Positions 16,535-25,186 of a stretch of DNA of 64,000 nucleotides are shown here, in pieces. The DNA is taken from NCBI GenBank assembly GCA_022732885.1, contig JAIJTS010000003.1:54443-118442 (forward strand), written 5' to 3'. Numbering within the stretch: position 1 is the stretch's first letter; each line of letters begins with the position of its first letter. The notes under the pieces were generated by a model. The model searched no databases. It was not told the DNA's origin and saw only the letters and a list, made by a program, of their open reading frames with translations. A program made the position numbers and the translations under genes. This DNA is from Atopobium sp. Lineage in GTDB: Bacteria > Actinomycetota > Coriobacteriia > Coriobacteriales > Atopobiaceae.

Positions 16535-16562
16535 AAAAAGACCCGAGGCAGAACCTCGGGTC
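16535..16562 (-). terminator. Terminator after clpC
   Basis: GACCCGAGG / CCTCGGGTC with a 5-nt loop is followed by TTTTT on the minus strand, 10 nt past the clpC stop. Confidence 0.93.
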
Positions 16563-16571
16563 AGAACTAAC

Positions 16572-19202
16572 TTAGTCGGCGGAGGACATCAAATCAGACG
16601 AGCCGCCAGCGCTACCCTGTGGCAGCGAGGATGGACCCATGCTGACATCCATCTGGTCAAGCTGCGCCATGGTCTCTTTCTTGCGAGGCTCAGGAATAAC
16701 GCCTGTGGTCTTGGTGAACACAAGCTTCTTGCCTTCAGCGTCAACATCAACAGCAACAATGTCACCTGCGTTCCACTGACCAGAGAGAAGCTCCTCGGAC
16801 AGTGGATCTTCAATCATCGACTGAATGGTACGGCGCAGTGGACGAGCTCCGTAGACAGGATCGGTTCCGTCTTTGGCAATCAGGTCCTTTGCAGCCTCGG
16901 TGAGCTCGATGGACATGCCATTTGCAATCAGGCGATCGCGCAGCTCAAGAACCATAAGGTCAACAATGCCACGAAGCTGCTCGGTAGAGAGCGACTTGAA
17001 GACAACAATCTCGTCTACACGGTTCAAGAACTCTGGGCGGAATCCACGCTTGAGCTCGGACATAACGCGGCTGGTAATCTCTTTGTCGGAAAGGCCCTTA
17101 GAACCCTCTGACGAGAAGCCCATGGTATTGGTGCGGGCAATCTCGCGAGCGCCAATGTTAGAGGTCATGATGACAACCGTGTTGGAGAAGTCCACGTGAC
17201 GGCCTTGACCGTCAGTCAAGCGGCCCTCGTCAAGAATCTGCAACAAGATGTTGAAGACGTCTGGATGTGCCTTCTCAATCTCATCAAAAAGCAGGACAGA
17301 GTATGGACGACGGCGGACAGCCTTGGTGAGCTCACCGCCCTCATCATAGCCTACGTATCCTGGAGGAGCACCAACCAGCTTAGCTACGGTGTGACGCTCC
17401 ATGTACTCAGACATGTCGTATGAAAGCAAGGCATCTTCGGAGCCAAACAGGAACTCTGCCAGGGTTTTTGCAAGCTCAGTCTTACCTACACCGGAAGGGC
17501 CTAGGAAGATGAAAGAGCCGCCAGGACGCTTTGGGTCTTTGAGAGGGCTGCGGCTTCTGCGGATTGCCTTTGCAACCTTAACAACAGCCTCGTCCTGACC
17601 AACAACACGCTGGTGAAGGATGCCTTCTGTACGAAGCAGCCTTGAAGCCTCAGTCTCGGTGAGGTTGGAAACAGGAACACCGGTAATGCCGGAAACGACC
17701 TTTGCAATATCGTCCTCGTCAACGGTAACAATGTTCTTGTCCAGCTGCTCACGCCACTCAGTCTCCAGGCGATCCCTCTCTGCTACCAGGGATTTCTCCT
17801 GGTCACGCAGACGAGCTGCCTGCTCAAACTCCTGAGCGCTTGCCGCCTCAGACTTCTGGGTGCGAACGCGGAGAAGATCTGCGTCTACCTGGGCAATCTC
17901 TGGAGGAAGGCTCATCTTGTGAATGCGTGCGCGAGCGCCAGCCTCATCGAGGACATCAATGGCCTTGTCTGGCAAGAAACGGTCCTGGATGTAGCGGCTC
18001 GAAAGCGCAACAGCAGCCTTAATAGCAGCCTCGGTGTAGTGGACGTGGTGGTGCTTCTCATAGCGGTCCTGAAGACCGTGGATGATAGAAATGGTGTCGT
18101 CGTTGTTTGGCTCGCCGATGTTGACTGGCTGGAAACGCCTCTCAAATGCAGCGTCCTTCTCGACATGTTTACGATACTCTTCTGCCGTAGTTGCGCCGAT
18201 AACCTGGATTTCTCCACGAGACAGCGGTGGCTTCAAGATAGACGCGGCATCGATGGAGCCTTCTGCGGAACCGGCGCCAATGACGGTGTGAATCTCGTCA
18301 ATAAAGAGGATGTCATTCTTGGATTTCTCCAGCTCAGCAACAACCTTCTTCATGCGGTCCTCAAACTCACCGCGATACTTAGATCCTGCTACCAGGCTTG
18401 CCAGGTCAAGCGTCCAGACCTGCTTTCCACGGAGGATGTCAGGAACGTTGCCGGATGCAATGAGCTGAGCCAGGCCCTCAACAATAGCGGTCTTGCCAAC
18501 GCCAGGATCGCCCAGGATAAGTGGGTTGTTCTTCTGGCGACGTGCAAGAACCTGCATGACACGCTCAATCTCGCGGTCGCGGCCAATGACGGGGTCAAGC
18601 TTTTTATCTGCGGCAAGCTTGGTAAGGTTACGACCAAACTGCTCCAGCATGGAAGCGTCATCGTTTGCGTTAGGACGCATCTGGCCAGCGCCTACCGGCA
18701 TGCCAAAGATGCCACCCTCAATGCGAGGCTCTGCCATACGAGGGCCAGCAGGTGCATCGTCTGGAGTCTGGGCAACAAGCTCATCAACGGCGTTTCTTAC
18801 GGCATCACCCGAGACACCCATGGTACGCAGGGCATCCATTGCGCGACCATTACCCTCGGACACAATACCTAAGAGCAAGTGTTCTGTTGCAATATAGCTT
18901 TGACCGTGGGTCATGGTTTCTCTGTACGCGTCCTCAAGCACGCGTTTTGCGCGAGGAGTAAACGGAATGTGGCCGCCAGGAATAGGGTCTCCTGCGCCCG
19001 TGGTGAGCTCTTTTACAGTTGCCAGGGCCTCATCATACGAGACCTCCAGCTTAGCCAGAGCCTGAGCAGCAATACCCTCCCCCTCTTTGATGAGAGCAAG
19101 TAGCAGGTGCTCGGTACCAACATACATCTGGCCAAGACCGCGAGCCTCGTCCTGAGCCAGGCTCATGACTTTACGCGCTCTGTCAGTGAATTTATCAAAC
19201 AT
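16572..19202 (-). CDS. clpC: ATP-dependent Clp protease ATPase subunit ClpC
   Basis: The 876-residue class 1 Clp ATPase starts MFDKFTDRARKVMSLAQDEA with two Clp_N repeats (1-145). It has AAA+ module 1 (Walker A GDPGVGKT, about residue 222), a UVR-like coiled region with AQEFEQAARLRDQEK, and AAA+ module 2 (Walker A GPSGVGKT, about 555) with a C-terminal D2-small domain. It unfolds substrates for ClpP and in Actinobacteria controls quality of many proteins. The gene stands alone between its terminator and a 289-bp upstream gap. No clear CtsR or ClgR box was found. Confidence 0.97.
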   Translation of the reverse strand: MFDKFTDRARKVMSLAQDEARGLGQMYVGTEHLLLALIKEGEGIAAQALAKLEVSYDEALATVKELTTGAGDPIPGGHIPFTPRAKRVLEDAYRETMTHGQSYIATEHLLLGIVSEGNGRAMDALRTMGVSGDAVRNAVDELVAQTPDDAPAGPRMAEPRIEGGIFGMPVGAGQMRPNANDDASMLEQFGRNLTKLAADKKLDPVIGRDREIERVMQVLARRQKNNPLILGDPGVGKTAIVEGLAQLIASGNVPDILRGKQVWTLDLASLVAGSKYRGEFEDRMKKVVAELEKSKNDILFIDEIHTVIGAGSAEGSIDAASILKPPLSRGEIQVIGATTAEEYRKHVEKDAAFERRFQPVNIGEPNNDDTISIIHGLQDRYEKHHHVHYTEAAIKAAVALSSRYIQDRFLPDKAIDVLDEAGARARIHKMSLPPEIAQVDADLLRVRTQKSEAASAQEFEQAARLRDQEKSLVAERDRLETEWREQLDKNIVTVDEDDIAKVVSGITGVPVSNLTETEASRLLRTEGILHQRVVGQDEAVVKVAKAIRRSRSPLKDPKRPGGSFIFLGPSGVGKTELAKTLAEFLFGSEDALLSYDMSEYMERHTVAKLVGAPPGYVGYDEGGELTKAVRRRPYSVLLFDEIEKAHPDVFNILLQILDEGRLTDGQGRHVDFSNTVVIMTSNIGAREIARTNTMGFSSEGSKGLSDKEITSRVMSELKRGFRPEFLNRVDEIVVFKSLSTEQLRGIVDLMVLELRDRLIANGMSIELTEAAKDLIAKDGTDPVYGARPLRRTIQSMIEDPLSEELLSGQWNAGDIVAVDVDAEGKKLVFTKTTGVIPEPRKKETMAQLDQMDVSMGPSSLPQGSAGGSSDLMSSAD

Positions 19203-19409
19203 GTGCTGAAACCTCTCAAAACTCTATATATTTTTGGTTTATACCCATCAGAAGGCTCTGCAAACATACGACTCGCGTTGGATTTTTCTCCTCCGTATGA
19301 ACCACACAAACGCCAGGCGAGAAACCCGCGCTGCCGAGAAGACCGCGCTGTCGCCGCAAGCGCCGAGACTCAGCCGTCGCGGCAAGCTCCACGACACCGC
19401 CTCCACACA

Positions 19410-19447
19410 CAAAAAGCCCGGTACCTGCAATGAGCGGATACCAGGCT
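19410..19447 (-). terminator. Terminator after lysS
   Basis: AGCCTGGTA / TACCGGGCT with a long loop, followed by TTTTT on the minus strand, lies 45 nt past the lysS stop. Confidence 0.8.
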
Positions 19448-19491
19448 GATGCGTTTGTATATTGCGCTGGGGCAGCTAAGCTTCCAAGCTC

Positions 19492-21078
19492 TTAGCGCTT
19501 CTCGGGCTTGAGCTGTGGGAAAAGAAGAACGTCGCGGATAGAAGGCTGATCGCAGAAGAGCATCATCATGCGGTCGATGCCGTAGCCAATGCCGCCCGCT
19601 GGTGGCATACCGTACTCAAGTGCGCGGATGAAGTCGTAATCGTACTCCATAGCCTCTTCATCGCCCTGGCGCTTAGCCTCCATTTGAGCAGCAAAGCGCT
19701 CCTCCTGGTCAACAGGGTCGTTGAGCTCAGAGTATGCGTTTGCGTACTCGGCACCACAGATAATAAGCTCAAAGCGATCAGTCAGGCGAGGATCGTCTGC
19801 CTTGCGCTTGGTGAGCGGAGAAACCTCTGCAGGATAATCGCAGACAAAGGTTGGGTTTACGATGCTCTTCTCGCCAAGCTCATCGTAGATCTCAAACAGC
19901 AGCTTGCCAGCCTGCCACTCTGGATTCCACTCAATCTCAAAGCGGTCCAGGACTGCGCGGAGTTTCTCGACAGGAGTGTCAATGGAGAGCTCCTCGCCGG
20001 TGACCTCGGACGCAATCTCTGCCAGGGATGCAACGCGCCAGTTGCCGGAGAGGTCAACCTCGGTACCCTGGTAAGTGATGACCTCGTGGCCCTCCTCACA
20101 GCCGCAAGCCTTGCGGGCAATCTCCTGGAAGAGCTTCTGGGAAAGCTCACGCATGCCGGCCAGGTCAGAGTAGGCGGCGTATGCCTCCATGGAAGTAAAC
20201 TCTGGGTTATGCGTGAGGTCGGTGCCCTCGTTTCTGAACTGACGACCAAGCTCGTAGACGCGCTCAAGACCGCCAACAAGCAGGCGCTTTAGCGGAAGCT
20301 CGGTTGCAATACGCAGGTAATTCTCGGTGTTCAGAGCGTTGTAGTGCGTGATGAATGGCTTTGCGTTTGCGCCACCAAGAATCTCCTGGAGAACAGGGGT
20401 CTCAACCTCCATGTAGCCGTCCGCCTCCATGAACTGGCGGATGATGGAGATAATCTGAGAGCGCTTGCGGAATACGTCACGGACCTCGGGGTTCATGATG
20501 AGGTCAACGTAGCGCTGGCGATAACGAACCTCGCGGTCGGTAAGGCCGTGGAACTTCTCTGGCAGAGGACGTAGCGACTTGGAGAGAACCTCCAGCGAGG
20601 TCACTGCTAGGGAAAGCTGGCCGCGGCGCGTACGCATGATAGCGCCGGTTGCGCCGATGATGTCGCCAAGGTCGAGAAGACCAAGGAGCTCCCAGTTCTT
20701 CTCGTCAAGGTTGTTGATGCGGCAGAAGAGCTGAATCTGACCGGTATAGTCTTCTATCACGACAAACGCGATCTTGCCCTGGTTGCGGATGGCGCGGACG
20801 CGGCCAGCCACGGAATAGACTTCCTCGCCAGTCTGGCCATCCTCGAGGTCAGCGTAGCGCTCCTCCAGCTCAGCGACGTGAGCGGTGACGGTGGACTTGA
20901 TTGGGTATGGGTTAACACCAGCGTCAATGAGTGCCTGGCGACGAGCCTTGCGCTGCGCGCGCTCGTCGTTGATGGAAGCCTCTGGGGTAGCTTCGGTTGC
21001 ATCAGCAGCGGTTGCAGCAGCGTTCTCTGCTGCAGCATCGGTTGAGCTACCAGCGATGTTGTTCTCTACTTCGGACAT
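19492..21078 (-). CDS. lysS: Lysyl-tRNA synthetase, class II
   Basis: The 528-residue enzyme has an OB-fold anticodon-binding domain (YSVAGRVRAIRNQGKIAFVV, about 75-94) and class II motifs: motif 2 FRNEGTDLTHNPEFT and motif 3 GGIGYGIDRMMMLF. It charges tRNA-Lys. An Ala/Thr-rich 35-residue N-terminal tail is unusual. The start at 21076-21078 is chosen for the GGAGG 5 nt upstream over 13 extra codons. It lies downstream of greA, separated by a terminator. Confidence 0.96.
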   Translation of the reverse strand: MSEVENNIAGSSTDAAAENAAATAADATEATPEASINDERAQRKARRQALIDAGVNPYPIKSTVTAHVAELEERYADLEDGQTGEEVYSVAGRVRAIRNQGKIAFVVIEDYTGQIQLFCRINNLDEKNWELLGLLDLGDIIGATGAIMRTRRGQLSLAVTSLEVLSKSLRPLPEKFHGLTDREVRYRQRYVDLIMNPEVRDVFRKRSQIISIIRQFMEADGYMEVETPVLQEILGGANAKPFITHYNALNTENYLRIATELPLKRLLVGGLERVYELGRQFRNEGTDLTHNPEFTSMEAYAAYSDLAGMRELSQKLFQEIARKACGCEEGHEVITYQGTEVDLSGNWRVASLAEIASEVTGEELSIDTPVEKLRAVLDRFEIEWNPEWQAGKLLFEIYDELGEKSIVNPTFVCDYPAEVSPLTKRKADDPRLTDRFELIICGAEYANAYSELNDPVDQEERFAAQMEAKRQGDEEAMEYDYDFIRALEYGMPPAGGIGYGIDRMMMLFCDQPSIRDVLLFPQLKPEKR

Positions 21079-21091
21079 GTATCCTCCACGT

Positions 21092-21123
21092 AAAAACGCC
21101 CCGCGCCAGACGGACACGGGGCG
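21092..21123 (-). terminator. Terminator between greA and lysS
   Basis: CGCCCCG / CGGGGCG with a 13-nt loop is followed by TTTTT on the minus strand. The T tract is only 13 nt from the lysS ATG, so lysS translation signals overlap its downstream side. Confidence 0.8.
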
Positions 21124-21145
21124 ACCAAAAATCTTTTGTGCCAGT

Positions 21146-21625
21146 CTAGCGAGTAATAGAGGTAATGGTGTACTTCTTCACCTTGCCGTTTGGCGTGGTG
21201 AACTCAACCTCGTCGCCCTTCTTGTGACCAATAAGAGCCTCGCCAGCTGGGGACTCATTAGAGATCTTGTGCTCAAGGGAGTTAGTCTCAGTAGTACCAA
21301 CAATTACATACTTAGTTGTCTTGCCTTTTGCATCAGCAAGCTCAACGGTTGTACCAATTGCAACGGTAACATTGCGCTTGCTGCCGCCCTCGACAACCTT
21401 TGCGACAGAGAGAATCTGGCGAATCTCATTGATGCGGGACTCGTTGTGGGACTGCTCTTCTTTTGCAGCGTCATACTCGGAGTTCTCAGAAAGGTCACCA
21501 AAACCGCGAGCCTCTTTGATGCGCTCAACAATCTCATCGTGCTTCTCGCCCTCACGATAAGCCAGCTCATCGACAAGCTTCTGACGGCCTTCTGGGGTAA
21601 GTACAATCTCTTTAGTAGTATCCAT
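21146..21625 (-). CDS. greA: Transcription elongation factor GreA
   Basis: The 159-residue protein has an N-terminal coiled coil with ARGFGDLSENSEYDAAKEEQ (residues about 39-58), the acidic tip that activates RNA cleavage in a backtracked polymerase, and a C-terminal FKBP-like domain (SPAGEALIGHKKGDEVEF). It rescues stalled transcription. It lies 21 nt from a terminator and 51 nt downstream of tatA. Confidence 0.96.
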   Translation of the reverse strand: MDTTKEIVLTPEGRQKLVDELAYREGEKHDEIVERIKEARGFGDLSENSEYDAAKEEQSHNESRINEIRQILSVAKVVEGGSKRNVTVAIGTTVELADAKGKTTKYVIVGTTETNSLEHKISNESPAGEALIGHKKGDEVEFTTPNGKVKKYTITSITR

Positions 21626-21675
21626 CGTGTTCTTTCTGTTGATGGGTCGAGTAGGTCTATACGTATGAGCTGGGG

Positions 21676-21885
21676 TTACTCAGACTTCTTAGAGTCCTCG
21701 TCTTCGACAATCTCAGCCTTTGGCTCCTTGGATTTCTCCTCAGTCTCAGACTCCATGCCCTCGCGAACACTCTTAACAGTCTGACCAACAGCTTTTCCGA
21801 GCTTTGGAAGGTTCTTAGGTCCAAAAATGACCATAACAACGACAACAATAATCAGAAGCTCTGGAATACCAAGTCCTAAAATCAT
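21676..21885 (-). CDS. tatA: Twin-arginine translocase subunit TatA
   Basis: A 69-residue protein starts MILGLGIPELLIIVVVVMVI, a single membrane span, followed by FGPKNLPKLGKAVGQ, the conserved TatA/E hinge, and an acidic tail. TatA oligomers form the conduit for folded proteins. The in-frame 29-codon extension is rejected because the chosen ATG has GGGGGT upstream. Two Tat-type lipoproteins are encoded in the same window (34876 and 60651). No tatC is present here. Confidence 0.92.
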   Translation of the reverse strand: MILGLGIPELLIIVVVVMVIFGPKNLPKLGKAVGQTVKSVREGMESETEEKSKEPKAEIVEDEDSKKSE

Positions 21886-21943
21886 ATAAACCCCCAGAAA
21901 ATCTTTTCCTGTAAAAGCGTTTAGAAAAAACGCCGTATCGGCT

Positions 21944-21972
21944 AGTATAACCGAGGGAAACCTTACTAACAA
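21944..21972 (-). promoter_or_regulatory. Promoter of tatA (and probably greA)
   Basis: TTGTTA (21967-21972) and TATACT (21944-21949) are 17 nt apart on the minus strand, 59 nt upstream of the tatA ATG. The site overlaps the leader of the divergent gene at 21982. Confidence 0.7.
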
Positions 21973-21981
21973 GGAATTAAC

Positions 21982-22812
21982 ATGGTCTTACATGATTTTT
22001 GGACATTTTTTATATGGTCGACTGTAGCGGGCCTTATTATTGTTGGCGTTTACCAGCTACTTCTATTAATTCTGCGTGCTCGAGGCATTTTTGTAACTCG
22101 TACAAAATTTGGCCTCACGATGATTTTTGATTCCGAAGATGCCGACGACACACCTATTAGGTTGCTCAATGTTAACGGCACCTTCCAGTCTGTAAGTTAT
22201 ATTGCGCCTGATCTGCGCTTTGAACTCTGCGTCCACTATCACCGCATGATGGCGCAGGTTATCCAGCAGATAGCCCCACAAGGTCATGTTGTAGTTATGG
22301 GCGGAGGAGGTTTCTCGCTGCCAAAATTCCTGGCCACACACATGAAGGGCGCCGTTATTGACGCGATTGAGATTGATCCGAAGATTGTCTTGCTTGCTCG
22401 TGAGCACTTCTTTTTGGACGAAGCGCTGAGCGCAGCTTCAAGCGAATTGCATGTTATCGAAGACGATGCGTGGAAGGTCCTGCAGGATTCGGATGCCAGC
22501 AGCATTGACGTGCTGGTAAACGAGGTATTTGCTGGTCGCAAGTCACTTGGACCTCTGGGGACTACGGCTGGCGCGCAAACGGTCAAAGAGAAGCTTGCGT
22601 TTGGCGGAGTGTATCTGGCCGATGTCCGCTGTCCGCTCGAAGGCCGTGGATCTGCGCTACTCTCCCAGGTTACGGGCGCCTTTGCACACGAGTTTGCGCA
22701 CGTTGCGTACGTGCCCGAGTGGCCCGATACTCCTAAAATCCCAGGTAACAACCTCTTAATTGCAACCGACGCGGATATCGCACTTCCCGAAGGTGCAATT
22801 GTAGTGAAATAA
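21982..22812 (+). CDS. Spermidine-synthase-like methyltransferase-fold protein with N-terminal membrane helix
   Basis: The 276-residue protein has an N-terminal hydrophobic helix (about 5-32) and then a Rossmann domain with VVVMGGGGFSLPKFLA and AIEIDPKIVLLARE, the SAM or decarboxy-SAM binding motifs of the spermidine synthase family. Later DVLVNEVFAG takes the place of the DxxxxD catalytic loop. Without the classic GGGDG and catalytic Asp pattern, true polyamine synthesis is doubtful. Such membrane-linked members often have unknown substrates. It is divergent from tatA with an AAGGA site 6 nt before the ATG. Confidence 0.7.
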   Translation: MVLHDFWTFFIWSTVAGLIIVGVYQLLLLILRARGIFVTRTKFGLTMIFDSEDADDTPIRLLNVNGTFQSVSYIAPDLRFELCVHYHRMMAQVIQQIAPQGHVVVMGGGGFSLPKFLATHMKGAVIDAIEIDPKIVLLAREHFFLDEALSAASSELHVIEDDAWKVLQDSDASSIDVLVNEVFAGRKSLGPLGTTAGAQTVKEKLAFGGVYLADVRCPLEGRGSALLSQVTGAFAHEFAHVAYVPEWPDTPKIPGNNLLIATDADIALPEGAIVVK

Positions 22813-22858
22813 AGTCACGCTATGATCTAACTGCGTGACAACCGACGCCTACAATCCT

Positions 22859-22923
22859 GTTGACTACCATCCTGTTGCTTGCTCGATCATTATCCAGTTG
22901 ACCGCCATCCTTTTGCTTGCTCG
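22859..22923. repeat. Two 27-nt direct repeats
   Basis: Copies at 22859-22885 and 22897-22923 share GTTGAC, CCATCCT and TTGCTTGCTCG with four differences. They lie just after the spermidine-synthase-like gene in the 730-bp gap before the malolactic enzyme gene. Confidence 0.75.
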
Positions 22924-23003
22924 TAAAAACTGCATATTTAACCTTGTTTATGCAGAATTTTGTATCAAAATTTTGAGCCTCAAAAATTTGACTACTTTTT
23001 TGA

Positions 23004-23180
23004 GTAAAAATCCCGTTTAGTTGGAGATCAAATCACAAACTCGGAATTTTTTGTCTCACGTTTGTGCAGGTAGCAAAAAGTGTCCAGATTTTACTATTTT
23101 TGTCCACCACAAAAACCCAGGTAAATGGCTTGCATAAAAATCAACTATTACTGCATACTCCAACTAAACGGAATTTTTAC
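23004..23180. mobile_element. MITE-like element, copy A (177 bp)
   Basis: The ends are inverted repeats of about 23 nt: GTAAAAATCCCGTTTAGTTG at 23004 and its near complement CAACTAAACGGAATTTTTAC ending at 23180. The complement of the right end continues into GTAT..GATTTTTATGCAAGC, matching the left end of copy B at 29224-29400, so the two copies are inverted. It has no open frame. A non-autonomous transposable element is inferred. No target duplication was clear by eye. Confidence 0.75.
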
Positions 23181-23234
23181 CACTTACATCCCAAGCAATC
23201 AACAAAACCGCAGTTGTCTGAAATTTGTGCTAAG

Positions 23235-23315
23235 CCAGTGCTAGATTGGCTTGCAATTTATACTGCTCCAGTGCTAGATTGGCTTGCAATTTATATCGCT
23301 CCAGTGCGTATGCCG
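23235..23315. repeat. 33-bp tandem repeat, 2.4 copies
   Basis: CCAGTGCTAGATTGGCTTGC plus AATTTATACTGCT-type units abut at 23235-23267 and 23268-23300, with a degenerate third start CCAGTGCG at 23301 and further CCAGTGCG echoes to 23345. No spacer and no coding character are seen. Confidence 0.8.
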
Positions 23316-23541
23316 ACCCGGTGCGTATACCGCCCCAGTGCGTCTGCGCCGTACAATTGCAGCCAGTCTTGCCTTTGCCAAAAAGTAAATTCCTCAAATT
23401 CCCAAGAAAACATAACGTGAAATGAGTAGTGTTATCCTTAAAAAGGTGGACAGGTACTATTCATGACATGCAAAAAACATGTTTGCATCAGTCAATCTAC
23501 CTAGAAATAAAATACACCTGGGAGTTAGCTTGGGAGTTGCT

Positions 23542-25176
23542 ATGAAAACAGGTTTTGAACTACTAAATGACCCCTTCCTCAACAAGGGAACCGCTTTTAC
23601 GCAAGAGGAGCGTCAAAAATATGACTTGGTAGGCCTTCTCCCTCCTTATATTCAGACCATCGAGGAGCAGGCGGAACAGGCATACGTGCTTTTTCAGCAG
23701 TACCCCAATCTTGAGACAAAGCGCCACTATCTCATGAGGCTTTTCTCAGAGAACCGCACACTGTTTTACAACCTGTTCTCAAAGCATATCGAAGAGTTCA
23801 TGCCTATCGTCTACGATCCAACCATCGCGCCTGATATTGAGCAGTACTCCCGGCGCTACGTTGACTCGCAGTACGCATGCTTCCTGTCAGTTGATCGCCC
23901 TGAGGACCTCGAAACCTCGCTGAAGAACGCTGCAGCAGGTAGAGACATTGACCTGATTGTTGTTACGGACGCAGAGGCAATTTTGGGCATCGGCGACTGG
24001 GGCACCAACGGCGTTGAGATTTCCGTTGGCAAACTCATGGTTTACACCGCTGCAGCTGGCGTTGATCCAAACCGCATCATGCCTGTTGTCATTGACGCCG
24101 GTACCAATCGTCAGGAGCTGCTCAATGACCCACTGTACCTGGGCGAGCGCCACAAGCGCATTGATGAGGACCGCTATAACGCCTTCATTGACAGCTTTGT
24201 AACCACCGTCGAGAAGCTCTTCCCTAACCTCTACCTGCACTTCGAAGACTTCGGCCGCTCACACGCTGCGGCAATTCTGGAGCGCTACAAGAACACCTAT
24301 CCCGTCTTCAACGACGACGTCGAGGGCACCGGCATCGTCACGCTTGCAGGCATCCTCGGTGGCCTCAACATTTCTGGCGAGAAACTCGTCGACCAGGTAT
24401 ATCTCTGCTTTGGTGCAGGAACTGCTGGTTGCGGCATTGCTGAGCGTGTGCTGCAGGAGTTTGTGGACCAGGGAATGGATCGCGAAGAGGCTCGCAAGTG
24501 CTTCTACCTGGTTGATCGCCAAGGCTTGCTATTCGAAGACATGGATAACCTCACTCCACAGCAGAAGCCATTTGCTCGCAAACGTTCTGAGTTTCCAAAC
24601 GCTGATGAGCTCACCAACCTTGCGGCTGTTGTGAAAACGGTCCATCCAACAATCATGGTTGGTACCTCTACCGTTCACGGCGCCTTTACTGAGGAGATTA
24701 TCCGCGAAATGGCAGCTCACTGTGAGCGCCCCATGGTCTTCCCTCTGTCCAACCCAACTAAGCTTGCAGAGGCAACCGCCCAAGACCTGCTGACCTGGAC
24801 TGATGGTCGCGCACTTGTTGCTTGCGGTGTTCCGTCCGATGACGTGGAGCTAGACGGCGTAACCTACCAGATTGGTCAGGCAAATAACGCTCTTATCTAC
24901 CCTGGCCTTGGTCTTGGTGTTCTTGCATCAAAGGCTCGTCTGCTCACAGATCAGATGATTTCCCTAGCAGCTCACTCGCTTGGCGGAATCGTTGACACCA
25001 CAAAGCCTGGCGCGGCAATTCTTCCTCCAGTCTCCAAGATTACCGAGTTCTCCGAGCGTATTGCCGTTGGCGTTGCAGAAGAAGCCCTCAAACAGGGCTT
25101 GAACCGAGAGCCAATTGCTAATGCAAAAGAAGCAGTTGACGCCCTCAAGTGGTTCCCAGTCTATAAAGAGCTGTAA
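23542..25176 (+). CDS. mleA: Malolactic enzyme
   Basis: The 544-residue protein matches my recall of lactic-acid-bacterial malolactic enzymes along its length: NDPFLNKGTAFT near the start, the VVTDAEAILGIGDWGTNG region, FNDDVEGTGIV, CFGAGTAGCGIAERV (NAD site), KKRSEF-like and FPLSNPTKLAEATAQDLLTW. It would convert L-malate to L-lactate and CO2 with NAD and Mn, raising pH and generating proton-motive force. Malic enzyme is the alternative. The ATG at 23542 has GGGAG 6 nt upstream and is preferred to 21 upstream codons. No malate permease or LysR regulator is adjacent. Confidence 0.85.
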   Translation: MKTGFELLNDPFLNKGTAFTQEERQKYDLVGLLPPYIQTIEEQAEQAYVLFQQYPNLETKRHYLMRLFSENRTLFYNLFSKHIEEFMPIVYDPTIAPDIEQYSRRYVDSQYACFLSVDRPEDLETSLKNAAAGRDIDLIVVTDAEAILGIGDWGTNGVEISVGKLMVYTAAAGVDPNRIMPVVIDAGTNRQELLNDPLYLGERHKRIDEDRYNAFIDSFVTTVEKLFPNLYLHFEDFGRSHAAAILERYKNTYPVFNDDVEGTGIVTLAGILGGLNISGEKLVDQVYLCFGAGTAGCGIAERVLQEFVDQGMDREEARKCFYLVDRQGLLFEDMDNLTPQQKPFARKRSEFPNADELTNLAAVVKTVHPTIMVGTSTVHGAFTEEIIREMAAHCERPMVFPLSNPTKLAEATAQDLLTWTDGRALVACGVPSDDVELDGVTYQIGQANNALIYPGLGLGVLASKARLLTDQMISLAAHSLGGIVDTTKPGAAILPPVSKITEFSERIAVGVAEEALKQGLNREPIANAKEAVDALKWFPVYKEL

Positions 25177-25186
25177 TACGCCAGAG

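Noticed and set aside
21982..22812. True spermidine synthase (speE)
   Set aside because: The classic GGGDG and catalytic Asp motifs are changed and an extra membrane helix is present, so only a family-level call is made.
23064..23420. 118-codon plus-strand frame in the mleA upstream gap
   Set aside because: It runs through the MITE and the 33-bp repeats and only gains length from repeat-encoded PVLDWLAIY units. No ribosome site or coding bias.
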